A stretch of 5,902 nt of DNA from Eubacteriales bacterium. Lineage in GTDB: Bacteria > Bacillota_A > Clostridia > Christensenellales > Aristaeellaceae. Position 1 is the stretch's first letter. The number at the start of each line of letters is the position of its first letter. The stretch is taken from positions 1-5,902 of the forward strand of contig JARKQG010000136.1 in the NCBI GenBank assembly GCA_029974035.1, given 5' to 3'. The notes beneath the pieces are model-generated. The model did no database searches and was not told the DNA's origin. It saw only the letters and a program-made list of their open reading frames with translations. Below, one piece after another: positions 1 to 5,109 of the stretch. The position numbers were made by a program, and so were the translations under genes.

Positions 1-229
1 CCTGCAATCCCAACTCGCTCCCTGGGAGCTACACAGAAATGCCGCTTCAAAATCCGTTGACTGGCACTTCACGACCGACGCCGCTAGGGACAAGCTCAAA
101 TGGCTTTATCCTAAATTATAATAGTGTCAAATCACTAGTAGCTTTTCAATTGCCTCACGCTCTACGTCCTGTTCCACGCGCCGGCCTTCGGGATGATTTT
201 CCAGCGCGGGCGGATGTGGTATAATCAGT
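1..229. other. Gene-free, lower-GC left edge
   Basis: This stretch is clearly less GC-rich than the rest of the window, especially from about 85 to 170. I see no convincing gene. A 61-codon plus-strand frame (39-224) has no ribosome site and no recognisable sequence. On the minus strand there is a short open frame, without an ATG, that ends at a TGA near 129 and closes with the residues REAIEKLLVI. It could be the eroded tail of a deleted gene, but it is too short to assign. An ATTATAAT sequence at 116-122 resembles a -10 box on either strand but lacks a good -35 partner. The right end carries the promoter of the sirtuin gene. Confidence 0.5.
217..225 (+). promoter_or_regulatory. Extended -10 promoter element of the sirtuin gene
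   Basis: TGGTATAAT is a perfect TATAAT (220-225) with an extended TGn just upstream. No good -35 is visible at the usual distance (197-202 is TTTTCC), which is normal for extended -10 promoters. Transcription would start near 232. That places the upstream in-frame ATG at 230 at or before the mRNA 5' end and supports translation from 263. Confidence 0.6.
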
Positions 230-249
230 ATGGCATTTCATAAGGCAGC

Positions 250-254
250 GGAGG
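250..254 (+). promoter_or_regulatory. Ribosome binding site deciding the sirtuin start
   Basis: GGAGG lies 8 nt before the ATG at 263. The in-frame ATG at 230 has no Shine-Dalgarno sequence and sits next to the -10 box, so 263 is the better start. Confidence 0.7.
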
Positions 255-262
255 CGGGCGGC

Positions 263-982
263 ATGGAGGGCATCGCGCGTTTGCAGGACTACGTCGACCA
301 GGCCGACAACATTGCGTTCTTCGGCGGCGCAGGCGTATCCACCGAGAGCGGCATTCCGGACTTTCGCAGCGCGGACGGGCTGTACAGCCAGAAGTACGAC
401 GACCCGCCGGAGGAGATCCTGAGCCGGAGCTATTTCTTCAGCCACCGGGCGGAGTTCTTCCGGTTTTACCGCGACCGGGTGCTGGCGCTGTCGGCCCGGC
501 CCAACGCCGCCCACCGGAAGCTGGCGGAGATGGAGGCGGCGGGCAAGCTCCGGGCGGTCATCACTCAGAACATCGACGGATTGCACCAGGCGGCGGGCTC
601 CAAAAACGTGATCGAGCTGCATGGCAGCGTCCACCGCAACCACTGCCTGAAGTGCGGGCGCGCCTTTGACGCCGCCTACATAAAAAACGCGCCCGGCGCG
701 CCCGCGTGCCCCTGCGGCGGCGCGGTGAAGCCGGACGTGGTGCTCTACGGAGAGGGCCTGGACCCGGAGGTGATTGAGCGGGCGATCGCCGCCATCCGCG
801 CGGCGGATCTTCTGATCATCGGCGGCACGTCCCTCGTGGTCTACCCGGCGGCGGGGCTGGTGGACGACTTCCGCGGCCGGCGCCTGGCGGTGATCAACCG
901 CACGCCCATCGGCAGCCAGCGGGCGGACCTGTTCATTCAGGGGTCCATCGGGGAGGCGCTCTCCGGCATCGAGGTGCGCTGA
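263..982 (+). CDS. NAD-dependent protein deacylase, SIR2 (sirtuin) family
   Basis: This 239-residue protein removes acetyl or related acyl groups from protein lysines using NAD+, yielding nicotinamide and O-acyl-ADP-ribose. It is expected in the cytoplasm; in bacteria acetyl-CoA synthetase is a classic target of this family. Visible motifs, numbered from the 263 start, are the NAD-binding GAGVSTESGIPDFRS (22-36), TQNIDGLH (101-108), catalytic His120 in ELHG, a Cys4 zinc site (C128, C131, C149, C151, the second pair being a compact CxC), FGE-like YGE (162-164) and GTSLVVYPAAGL (188-199). Length is normal for a single-domain bacterial sirtuin. The overall pattern resembles the Thermotoga Sir2 type more than E. 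coli CobB, and I do not see CobB's Tyr/Arg desuccinylase pair, so deacetylation is the likelier activity. It is transcribed alone from its own promoter and converges on the zinc operon, overlapping the kinase gene by 46 bp. Family assignment is certain; substrates are unknown. Confidence 0.96.
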   Translation: MEGIARLQDYVDQADNIAFFGGAGVSTESGIPDFRSADGLYSQKYDDPPEEILSRSYFFSHRAEFFRFYRDRVLALSARPNAAHRKLAEMEAAGKLRAVITQNIDGLHQAAGSKNVIELHGSVHRNHCLKCGRAFDAAYIKNAPGAPACPCGGAVKPDVVLYGEGLDPEVIERAIAAIRAADLLIIGGTSLVVYPAAGLVDDFRGRRLAVINRTPIGSQRADLFIQGSIGEALSGIEVR

Positions 983-1863
983 AGCTGCGCTTCCAGCGCC
1001 CGGGCCAGCGCGGGCAGCTCCGCCTCGAAGGCCACGCCGAAGCGGGGGTCCGTGCCCGCGTCGCGGGTGCGGCGGATGGCCCGGGCGGTGAAGTCCGTCG
1101 CGAGGTCCACCGCGCGCGCAAGGCCGGCGCCGGCCGTCAGCGCGCCGGTGAGGACGCTGGCGAAGAGGTCCCCCGTGCCGTGATAGCGCCCCTCCACCCG
1201 GGCGGCCAGCCGGACGCCCGCGCGGCCGGAGGCCGCGTCGAAATAGGCCGCGCCCAGCGCGTCCCCGTCAAACCACACGCCGGTCAGCACCACCATCCGG
1301 GGCCCCAGCGCGGCCAGCCGCGCAAGGAGCGCGAAAAGGCGGTCCATGTCACAGGGGCCGTCCTCAAAGGGCTCGTCCAGCAACAGCGCCGCCTCCGTCC
1401 GGTTGGGGAGGATCAGGTCCGCCGCCGCGGCGAGCTTTCGCATGCCCGCCGGAAAGTCCGGCGGGATGCGCGCGTAGAGGCGGCCGTCGTCGGCCATCAC
1501 CGGGTCCACCACCACCCGCGTGCCCGGCGATTTCAGCGTGCCGATCGCCTCCAGCACCCGGTCGATCTGCCGCAGGGAGCCCATATAGCCGGTGTAGACG
1601 GCGTCGCAGCCCGCGCCCAGTGCCTGCCAGTGGCGCGCGACGGGCAGGATGTCGTCCGTCAGGTCGCGGTAGGTTGCGCCCGGAAAGCCCGTATGGGTGG
1701 ACAGGATCGCCGTCGGAATCGGGCAGACCTCAATCCCCATGGCGGAGATCACCGGCAGCGCCACCGTCAGCGAGCACTTTCCGAGGCAGGAGATGTCGTG
1801 GATCGCCACAACCCGCTTTGGTCCGCCCATCCGATCCCGCCCTTCATCCGCGTGTTCTTTCAT
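937..1863 (-). CDS. Pyridoxal/pyridoxamine kinase (PdxK/PdxY type)
   Basis: This 308-residue cytoplasmic kinase of the ribokinase-like superfamily phosphorylates pyridoxal, pyridoxine or pyridoxamine with ATP in vitamin B6 salvage. Evidence is the N-terminal substrate region AIHDISCLGKCS (20-31) running into PTAILSTHTGF (50-60), YTGYMGS (90-96), VDPVMADDG (119-127), LPNRTEA (152-158) and the HGTGD anion-hole/catalytic-base motif (228-232, Asp232). It is the last gene of the zinc operon, 33 nt after the regulator gene. The start at 1863 has GGAGGCAGGA upstream; an in-frame ATG at 1830 would fit the conserved core better and cannot be excluded. The last roughly 15 residues lie antisense to the sirtuin 3' end and look like a non-conserved extension. 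The exact vitamer preference, and hence the choice among pdxK, pdxY and thiD-like names, is not readable here. Its place behind zinc uptake genes is unusual. Confidence 0.92.
   Translation of the reverse strand: MKEHADEGRDRMGGPKRVVAIHDISCLGKCSLTVALPVISAMGIEVCPIPTAILSTHTGFPGATYRDLTDDILPVARHWQALGAGCDAVYTGYMGSLRQIDRVLEAIGTLKSPGTRVVVDPVMADDGRLYARIPPDFPAGMRKLAAAADLILPNRTEAALLLDEPFEDGPCDMDRLFALLARLAALGPRMVVLTGVWFDGDALGAAYFDAASGRAGVRLAARVEGRYHGTGDLFASVLTGALTAGAGLARAVDLATDFTARAIRRTRDAGTDPRFGVAFEAELPALARALEAQLQRTSMPESASPMDP
976..999. other. Hairpin at the sirtuin stop codon
   Basis: GCGCTGAAGC (976-985) pairs with GCTTC-C-AGCGC (989-999), giving a 10-bp stem with one bulged C (994) and a 3-nt loop. 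The stem includes the sirtuin TGA (980-982). No T-run follows on either strand, so it is not a classical intrinsic terminator. It may end or stabilise the sirtuin mRNA. The same DNA codes for the C-terminal part of the kinase on the other strand. Confidence 0.4.
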
Positions 1864-1896
1864 TTAACAGTCCTGCCTCCGCCGCCCGGGGCGCGG

Positions 1897-2310
1897 CTAT
1901 TTTCCGCGCTTCTGGCAGTTTCTGCAGTGGCCGAAGATTTCCAGGTTGTGGCCGGTGACGGTGAAGCCGTCCTCCGGAAGGTCCGGCTGAAAATGGCCCA
2001 CGGGGCAGGAGCTCATGGGGATGATGCGGTGGCAGTCCACGCACACGGCGTAGTGCTTGTGGCCGGGGCGGCGCGGCTCGTACAGCGCCACATCGCTGCC
2101 GGAGATGTCGATCTTCACCACCACGCCCTTTTCCACAAAGCTTTCCAGCGCGCGGTACACGGTGGAGAGCCACGCGCCGCCGCCGTCGCGCTCGATCTTC
2201 AGCGCGATGTCCATGGCGCTCATCGGCGTCTGGGAATCCATCAGCGCCTCCAGCACCCGCTCGCGCTGCCGGGTGCGCTTGAGGCCGCGGGGCCATTCAA
2301 AATCCGCCAT
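1897..2310 (-). CDS. zur: Fur-family metalloregulator, probably the zinc sensor Zur
   Basis: This 137-residue cytoplasmic DNA-binding repressor has the Fur layout: an N-terminal winged helix with the recognition segment STVYRALESF (49-58), then a dimerisation and metal domain. C90/C93 and C130/C133 form the two CxxC pairs of the structural zinc site. H84 and H86 (HKHY), E113 and H121 (in GHNLEIFGHC) fit the regulatory metal site of Fur/Zur proteins; C102 and H106 are further possible ligands. The start at 2310 is chosen because GGAGGTGA lies 5 nt upstream and the conserved fold begins there; an in-frame ATG at 2373 would add 21 Gly/Arg-rich residues inside the permease gene. It follows the permease by 5 nt and precedes the kinase, inside a zinc importer operon, which argues for Zur over Fur, PerR or Mur. 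Autoregulation through the promoter near 4857 is likely. Zinc specificity is inferred from context. Confidence 0.85.
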   Translation of the reverse strand: MADFEWPRGLKRTRQRERVLEALMDSQTPMSAMDIALKIERDGGGAWLSTVYRALESFVEKGVVVKIDISGSDVALYEPRRPGHKHYAVCVDCHRIIPMSSCPVGHFQPDLPEDGFTVTGHNLEIFGHCRNCQKRGK

Positions 2311-2315
2311 ACTCG

Positions 2316-2323
2316 TCACCTCC
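2316..2323 (-). promoter_or_regulatory. Ribosome site of the Fur-family gene overlapping the permease stop
   Basis: On the minus strand GGAGGTGA contains both the Shine-Dalgarno sequence for the ATG at 2310 and the TGA stop (2318-2316) of the permease. Ribosomes ending on the permease are already positioned to start the regulator, indicating translational coupling. Confidence 0.75.
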
Positions 2324-3128
2324 CCGCCGCCGCGGCGCGGCGGCCGCCCGCCAGCATCAGCGCCACCAGGCACACGATCCCCGTCAGCACCACCGCGCCG
2401 CCGGGGCGAAGCCCCAGGTAGAAGGCGGCGAAGAGGCCCACGATCATGAACACCACCGCGAAGCCCACGGAATAGATCACCGTCTGGCGGTAGCTCCGGG
2501 CAAAGCGCATCGCGCAGGCCACCGGCACCACCATCATCGATGATACGATGAGGGCGCCCACCGTCCTCGCCGCCACCGACACGGTGACCGCCGTCAGAAT
2601 CGTGAAGGCGAAGTTGACCGCGCCCACCGGCACCCCCGAAAGGCGGGCGGCGCGCTCATCCAGGGCAATGAAGAACAGCTCGCGGTAGAAGATCAGAAAA
2701 CAGGCCATCACCAGGCAGCTGATGCCCACCACCATCCACAGCTCGAAGTTGTCAATGGCCACGATGGAGCCGAACAGGAAGCTGTTGAAGTTGGCGCCGC
2801 CCGACACAAACCCGGACAGTACGCCCGCAAGGCCGATGCCCGCCGACATGATGATGGCGATGGACATCTCCTGGTAGCGGGGCATCTTCCTTCGGATGAA
2901 CTCGATGGAGAGCGCCGCCGCCGTGGTCATCACCACCGCGCCCAGAACGGGGTTCACCCCCATCAGAAGCCCCGCCGCCACCCCCGCCAGCGACGTGTGG
3001 GACAGGGCGTCGCCGATCATCGAGAGCCGCTTGAGCACCACCACCACGCCCACGCAGGGCACGATCACCGACAGGAGCAGCCCCACCACAAACGCCCGGC
3101 GCATGAAGTCATACTGCAAGATGTCCAT
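2316..3128 (-). CDS. znuB: Zinc ABC transporter permease, ABC-3 (ZnuB/ZurM) family
   Basis: This 270-residue inner-membrane protein forms, as a dimer, the channel through which the metal is driven by the ATPase. It is strongly hydrophobic, with about eight membrane segments (roughly 11-31, 44-60, 62-78, 90-110, 131-148, 171-206 as one or two, 217-238 and 245-262). Family motifs are LKRLSMIGDALSHTSLAG (32-49) near the first loop, ALDERAARLSGV (155-166), the expected ATPase-coupling segment, and GALIVSSMMVVPVACA (191-206). Length is typical. The start at 3128 has AGGAGG about 7 nt upstream and lies inside the end of the ATPase gene (20-nt overlap). Its stop is inside the ribosome site of the regulator. 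ABC-3 permeases carry zinc, manganese or iron; zinc is inferred from the binding protein and operon. Confidence 0.93.
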   Translation of the reverse strand: MDILQYDFMRRAFVVGLLLSVIVPCVGVVVVLKRLSMIGDALSHTSLAGVAAGLLMGVNPVLGAVVMTTAAALSIEFIRRKMPRYQEMSIAIIMSAGIGLAGVLSGFVSGGANFNSFLFGSIVAIDNFELWMVVGISCLVMACFLIFYRELFFIALDERAARLSGVPVGAVNFAFTILTAVTVSVAARTVGALIVSSMMVVPVACAMRFARSYRQTVIYSVGFAVVFMIVGLFAAFYLGLRPGGAVVLTGIVCLVALMLAGGRRAAAAGR

Positions 3129-3858
3129 GGGCGCCCTCCTCTCCCTGAGGATGCTTGTGCCGGTGCCGGAGCTCCTCCTTCACCTGCTGGGGCGGCAGCT
3201 CCACCAGGGAGCCCTCCTCCAGACAAAGCACCCGGGACGCGATCTGGGAAGCGCGGGCCACGTCGTGGGTCACCATCAGGATGGTGAGCCCTTCGCGGTT
3301 GAGCCGGGTCAGAAGCGCGTAGAGCGCCTCCACCGTGGGGGAATCCACGCCGCTGGTGGGCTCGTCCAGCAGCATCGCCTCCGGATGGCCGGCCAGCACC
3401 CGCGCCAGCATCACCCGCTGCTGCTGCCCGCCGGACAGCTCGCCGATGGCGCGCTTTTCAAAGCCCGCCATGTCCACCTGCCGGAGCGCCTCGGCCGCCC
3501 GCGCCCGGAGCGCGCGCCCCGGCCGGCGGAAGAGGCCCGCCTCCGCGTAGAGGTTGGCTTCCACGATCTCCCGCACCGACGCGGGAAAGTCCTGCCCCGC
3601 CCGGGCCGCGTTCTGCGGCACGTAGCCGATCCGGGGCCATTGCCGAAAGGCGGACACATCCTGCCCAAACAGCCGCACGCGGCCCTCCCCGGGCGTCAGT
3701 TCGCCCAGGAGGAGCCGCATCAGCGTGGACTTGCCCGCGCCGTTTGAGCCGATCAGCGCCACGAAGTCGCCCCCGCGCACCGCAAAGTTCACGCCGGAGA
3801 ACACCTTTTCCCCGCCATAGGAGAACCCCAGGTTCTCCGCCTCGATGACCGTTTCCAT
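3109..3858 (-). CDS. znuC: Zinc ABC transporter ATPase (ZnuC/ZurA type) with His-rich tail
   Basis: This 249-residue peripheral membrane ATPase powers the importer. It shows Walker A GSNGAGKST (37-45), Q-loop Gln82 (YVPQN), signature LSGGQQQR (141-148), Walker B MLLDEP (162-167), D-loop SGVD (169-172) and switch His198 (VTHD), so it should be fully active. The C-terminal tail (about 231-249) carries five histidines, H232, H234, H236, H244 and H246, among acidic and basic residues, and resembles metal-binding tails on ZnuC-type ATPases. The last seven codons overlap the permease start. The start at 3858 has GGGGA just upstream, overlapping the stop of the binding-protein gene 7 nt away. Manganese or iron homologues share the fold; the His tail and the partner proteins favour zinc. 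Confidence 0.94.
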   Translation of the reverse strand: METVIEAENLGFSYGGEKVFSGVNFAVRGGDFVALIGSNGAGKSTLMRLLLGELTPGEGRVRLFGQDVSAFRQWPRIGYVPQNAARAGQDFPASVREIVEANLYAEAGLFRRPGRALRARAAEALRQVDMAGFEKRAIGELSGGQQQRVMLARVLAGHPEAMLLDEPTSGVDSPTVEALYALLTRLNREGLTILMVTHDVARASQIASRVLCLEEGSLVELPPQQVKEELRHRHKHPQGEEGAHGHLAV

Positions 3859-3865
3859 GCTTCCC

Positions 3866-4780
3866 CTATTCCAGCGCCGCGACCAGCGCCTTGAGATTTT
3901 TCCGCATCACCGAAAAGTAGTCGCCCCCGGCTGCGGCTTCTTCGTCCGAAAGGCCCTCGATGGGGCTGAGCACGTCCGTGGAGGCGCCCGCCTGGGCCGC
4001 GATGGACTGGGCCACCTTCGGGCTGACCAGTTCCTCAAAGAAGATGACCCTGACGGCGTGCTCCTTTGCAAAGTCGATGATCCCGGCCACCCGGGCGGGA
4101 TCCGGCTCGGAGTCGGGCGTCAGCCCCTCGATGGCCACCTGGTTCAGGTTGTAGGCGTGGCACAGGTAGCCGAAGGCCGCGTGGGCCACCACCACATCCC
4201 GGTTTTCAAGCCCGCCCAGCTGGGCACGGTACTCCGCGTCCAGCGCGTCCAGCGCCGCGGCGTACTTTTCATAGTTGGCGTCGTAGACGGCCTCGCCCTC
4301 GGGATCGGCCCCGACGAAGGCGTCCCGAATGTTGGCCATCTCGGTCTTGGCGTTCATCGGATCCAGCCACACGTGGGGGTCCCCGGCGTGAGCGCCGCCC
4401 TCCGCCCCGTCCCCGTGGCCTTCCAGCAGCGTCACGCCGCGGGAGGCCTCCGCGCGGATCAGGTCGGGCCGGTTCAACGAATTCAGCACGTCCTCCGCCC
4501 AGTGCTCCATCCCCGCGCCATTGTAGACGAATACGTCCGCCCGGGTCAGCGTCACGATGTCCGAAGGCGAAGGCTCCCAGTCGTGGGGCTCCGCGCCCGA
4601 GGGCACCATCGTCGTCACGTTCACCCGGTCGCCGCCGATCTTCTCCGCAAAATCCGCCATCGGGTAGAAGCTGGCCACCACGTCAAGCCCCGGCTTCTCC
4701 TCGGCGCAGCCGGCCAGCGCGCCCAGCGCCAGCATCGCGGCCAGAAGCCCCGTCAAAAGGCGCATCCTCCAAAATTTCAT
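3866..4780 (-). CDS. znuA: Zinc-binding lipoprotein of ABC importer (ZnuA/AdcA, cluster A-I)
   Basis: This 304-residue lipoprotein captures extracellular zinc and hands it to the permease. A positively charged start and hydrophobic segment (about 7-21) lead to the lipobox LAGC, with Cys25 as the lipidated first mature residue. Cluster A-I motifs are VVASFYPMADFAEKIGG (34-50), PSGAEPHDWEP (60-70, ligand His66), GDPHVWLDP (133-141, His136), VVVAHAAFGYL (196-206, His200), GLTPDSEPDP (219-228) and GGDYFSVMRKNL (285-296, Asp287). His as the third ligand, where manganese proteins usually have Glu, supports zinc. A short acidic/His loop (about 121-136, with H122 and H131) precedes the second ligand and is shorter than in E. 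coli ZnuA. The start at 4780 is set by the signal peptide and a GGGGGTGG site 4 nt upstream; the frame stays open to 5119, but the operon promoter lies inside that extension. First gene of the five-gene operon. Confidence 0.94.
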   Translation of the reverse strand: MKFWRMRLLTGLLAAMLALGALAGCAEEKPGLDVVASFYPMADFAEKIGGDRVNVTTMVPSGAEPHDWEPSPSDIVTLTRADVFVYNGAGMEHWAEDVLNSLNRPDLIRAEASRGVTLLEGHGDGAEGGAHAGDPHVWLDPMNAKTEMANIRDAFVGADPEGEAVYDANYEKYAAALDALDAEYRAQLGGLENRDVVVAHAAFGYLCHAYNLNQVAIEGLTPDSEPDPARVAGIIDFAKEHAVRVIFFEELVSPKVAQSIAAQAGASTDVLSPIEGLSDEEAAAGGDYFSVMRKNLKALVAALE

Positions 4781-4808
4781 GCATCCACCCCCGTCGCTCT
4801 CCGCGCGC

Positions 4809-4827
4809 ACCCCGCGCCCCGCGGGGT
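4809..4827 (-). other. Hairpin in the zinc operon leader
   Basis: ACCCCGCG (4809-4816) and CGCGGGGT (4820-4827) form a perfect 8-bp stem with a 3-nt loop. It lies between the predicted operon transcription start (about 4850) and the ribosome site of the binding-protein gene (4785-4792). No T-run follows on the minus strand, so a terminator is unlikely. It may influence leader stability or translation. Confidence 0.5.
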
Positions 4828-4830
4828 TAT

Positions 4831-4845
4831 TGCTCATGATTCGCA
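4831..4845. promoter_or_regulatory. Candidate Zur operator, imperfect 7-1-7 dyad
   Basis: TGCTCATGATTCGCA is a 7-1-7 inverted repeat with five of seven pairs matching (TGCnnAT-G-ATnnGCA). The 7-1-7 geometry and AT-N-AT centre are those of Fur/PerR/Zur boxes. It lies just downstream of the predicted operon start, where repressor binding would block transcription. The match to the Bacillus Zur box is partial. Confidence 0.35.
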
Positions 4846-4852
4846 TTTGCAG

Positions 4853-4865
4853 TTCTATTATAGAA
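4853..4865. promoter_or_regulatory. Perfect 13-bp dyad over the zinc operon -10 box
   Basis: TTCTATTATAGAA is a perfect 6-1-6 inverted repeat centred on 4859 and covering the -10 hexamer of the zinc operon promoter. It is a good candidate repressor site, plausibly for the Fur-family protein of the operon, though it does not match a known Zur consensus closely. Confidence 0.4.
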
Positions 4866-4885
4866 AGCCGCGGCCCAAAAATCAA
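4857..4885 (-). promoter_or_regulatory. Promoter of the zinc uptake operon
   Basis: On the minus strand, TTGATT (4885-4880), a 17-bp spacer and a perfect TATAAT (4862-4857) form a strong sigma-70/sigma-A type promoter. Transcription would begin near 4850, leaving a leader of about 70 nt before the binding-protein start at 4780. Confidence 0.75.
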
Positions 4886-5005
4886 CGGTTCACGACAACT
4901 TAACCTCCTGGCGGAAACCGGGGTCCTCCGGCTGCGGCACCCCGCGCGTTTCAAAAAAATCAGCCAACGAACTTCATATTTCAGTCTGAACATCCAAATC
5001 ATGCA

Positions 5006-5034
5006 TTGACAGTTCGCAAGTTTCGTGGTAGATT
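5006..5034 (+). promoter_or_regulatory. Promoter of the LacI-family gene
   Basis: A perfect TTGACA (5006-5011), a 17-bp spacer and TAGATT (5029-5034, four of six bases matching TATAAT) with an extended TGG immediately before it. Transcription would start near 5041, giving a leader of about 70 nt. Confidence 0.75.
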
Positions 5035-5036
5035 GA

Positions 5037-5050
5037 TGTAAACGATTACT
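5037..5050. promoter_or_regulatory. LacI/CcpA-type operator at the transcription start
   Basis: TGTAAACGATTACT has the LacI-family hallmark of an inverted repeat around a central CG (GTAA-N-CG-N-TTAC). It matches 13 of 14 positions of the cre consensus TGWAANCGNTNWCA. It overlaps the predicted +1 of the LacI-family gene, so a bound repressor would block its transcription. The binder could be the encoded protein itself (autoregulation) or CcpA. Confidence 0.65.
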
Positions 5051-5081
5051 GCGGGTTGTCCGCGGCCGGCGGACGGCGCGG

Positions 5082-5108
5082 CGCCCCGCCCGGAAAATCG
5101 GAGGGGCG
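5082..5108 (+). promoter_or_regulatory. Leader hairpin covering the ribosome site of the LacI-family gene
   Basis: CGCCCC (5082-5087) pairs with GGGGCG (5103-5108), and CCG (5090-5092) pairs with CGG (5099-5101) within, around a GAAAAT loop. The pairing covers most of the Shine-Dalgarno GGAGGGG (5100-5106), which lies directly before the ATG at 5110. A second stem, GTCCGC with GCGGAC (5058-5063 with 5069-5074), lies upstream. Both are predicted by eye in GC-rich sequence. Confidence 0.4.
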
Positions 5109-5109
5109 G

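Larger units (their letters stand above)
4781..5109. other. Divergent intergenic control region
   Basis: This 329-bp stretch separates the zinc operon (leftward) from the lacI-family gene (rightward). It contains the operon promoter with two dyads and a leader hairpin, and the rightward promoter with its operator and two leader hairpins. Between the two promoters, 4886-5005 is lower in GC around 4950-5005 and has a 6-bp inverted repeat (4919-4924 with 4939-4944) and a perfect 11-bp dyad TTCAGTCTGAA (4980-4990). I see no gene in it. Confidence 0.7.

Noticed and set aside
39..224. 61-codon plus-strand frame at the left edge
   Set aside because: No ribosome site, no recognisable sequence, and it overlaps the sirtuin promoter.
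2311..2373. 21-residue N-terminal extension of the Fur-family protein
   Set aside because: It is Gly/Arg-rich and encoded inside the permease gene, while a strong ribosome site precedes the ATG at 2310.
1180..2421. 413-codon open frame on the plus strand
   Set aside because: It lies antisense to the kinase, regulator and permease genes, has no recognisable domains, and its His/Arg/Gly-rich composition is typical of the opposite strand of GC-rich genes.
3845..4903. 352-codon open frame on the plus strand
   Set aside because: It is antisense to the zinc-binding lipoprotein, which has a signal peptide, ligands and family motifs; the shadow frame has none.
4919..4944. Inverted repeat CGGGGT/ACCCCG as a terminator
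   Set aside because: The loop is 14 nt, no T-run follows on either strand, and no gene ends there.
4980..4990. TTCAGTCTGAA perfect dyad as an operator
   Set aside because: It is only 11 bp, lies upstream of the rightward -35 and has no link to a regulator; symmetry of this size occurs by chance.
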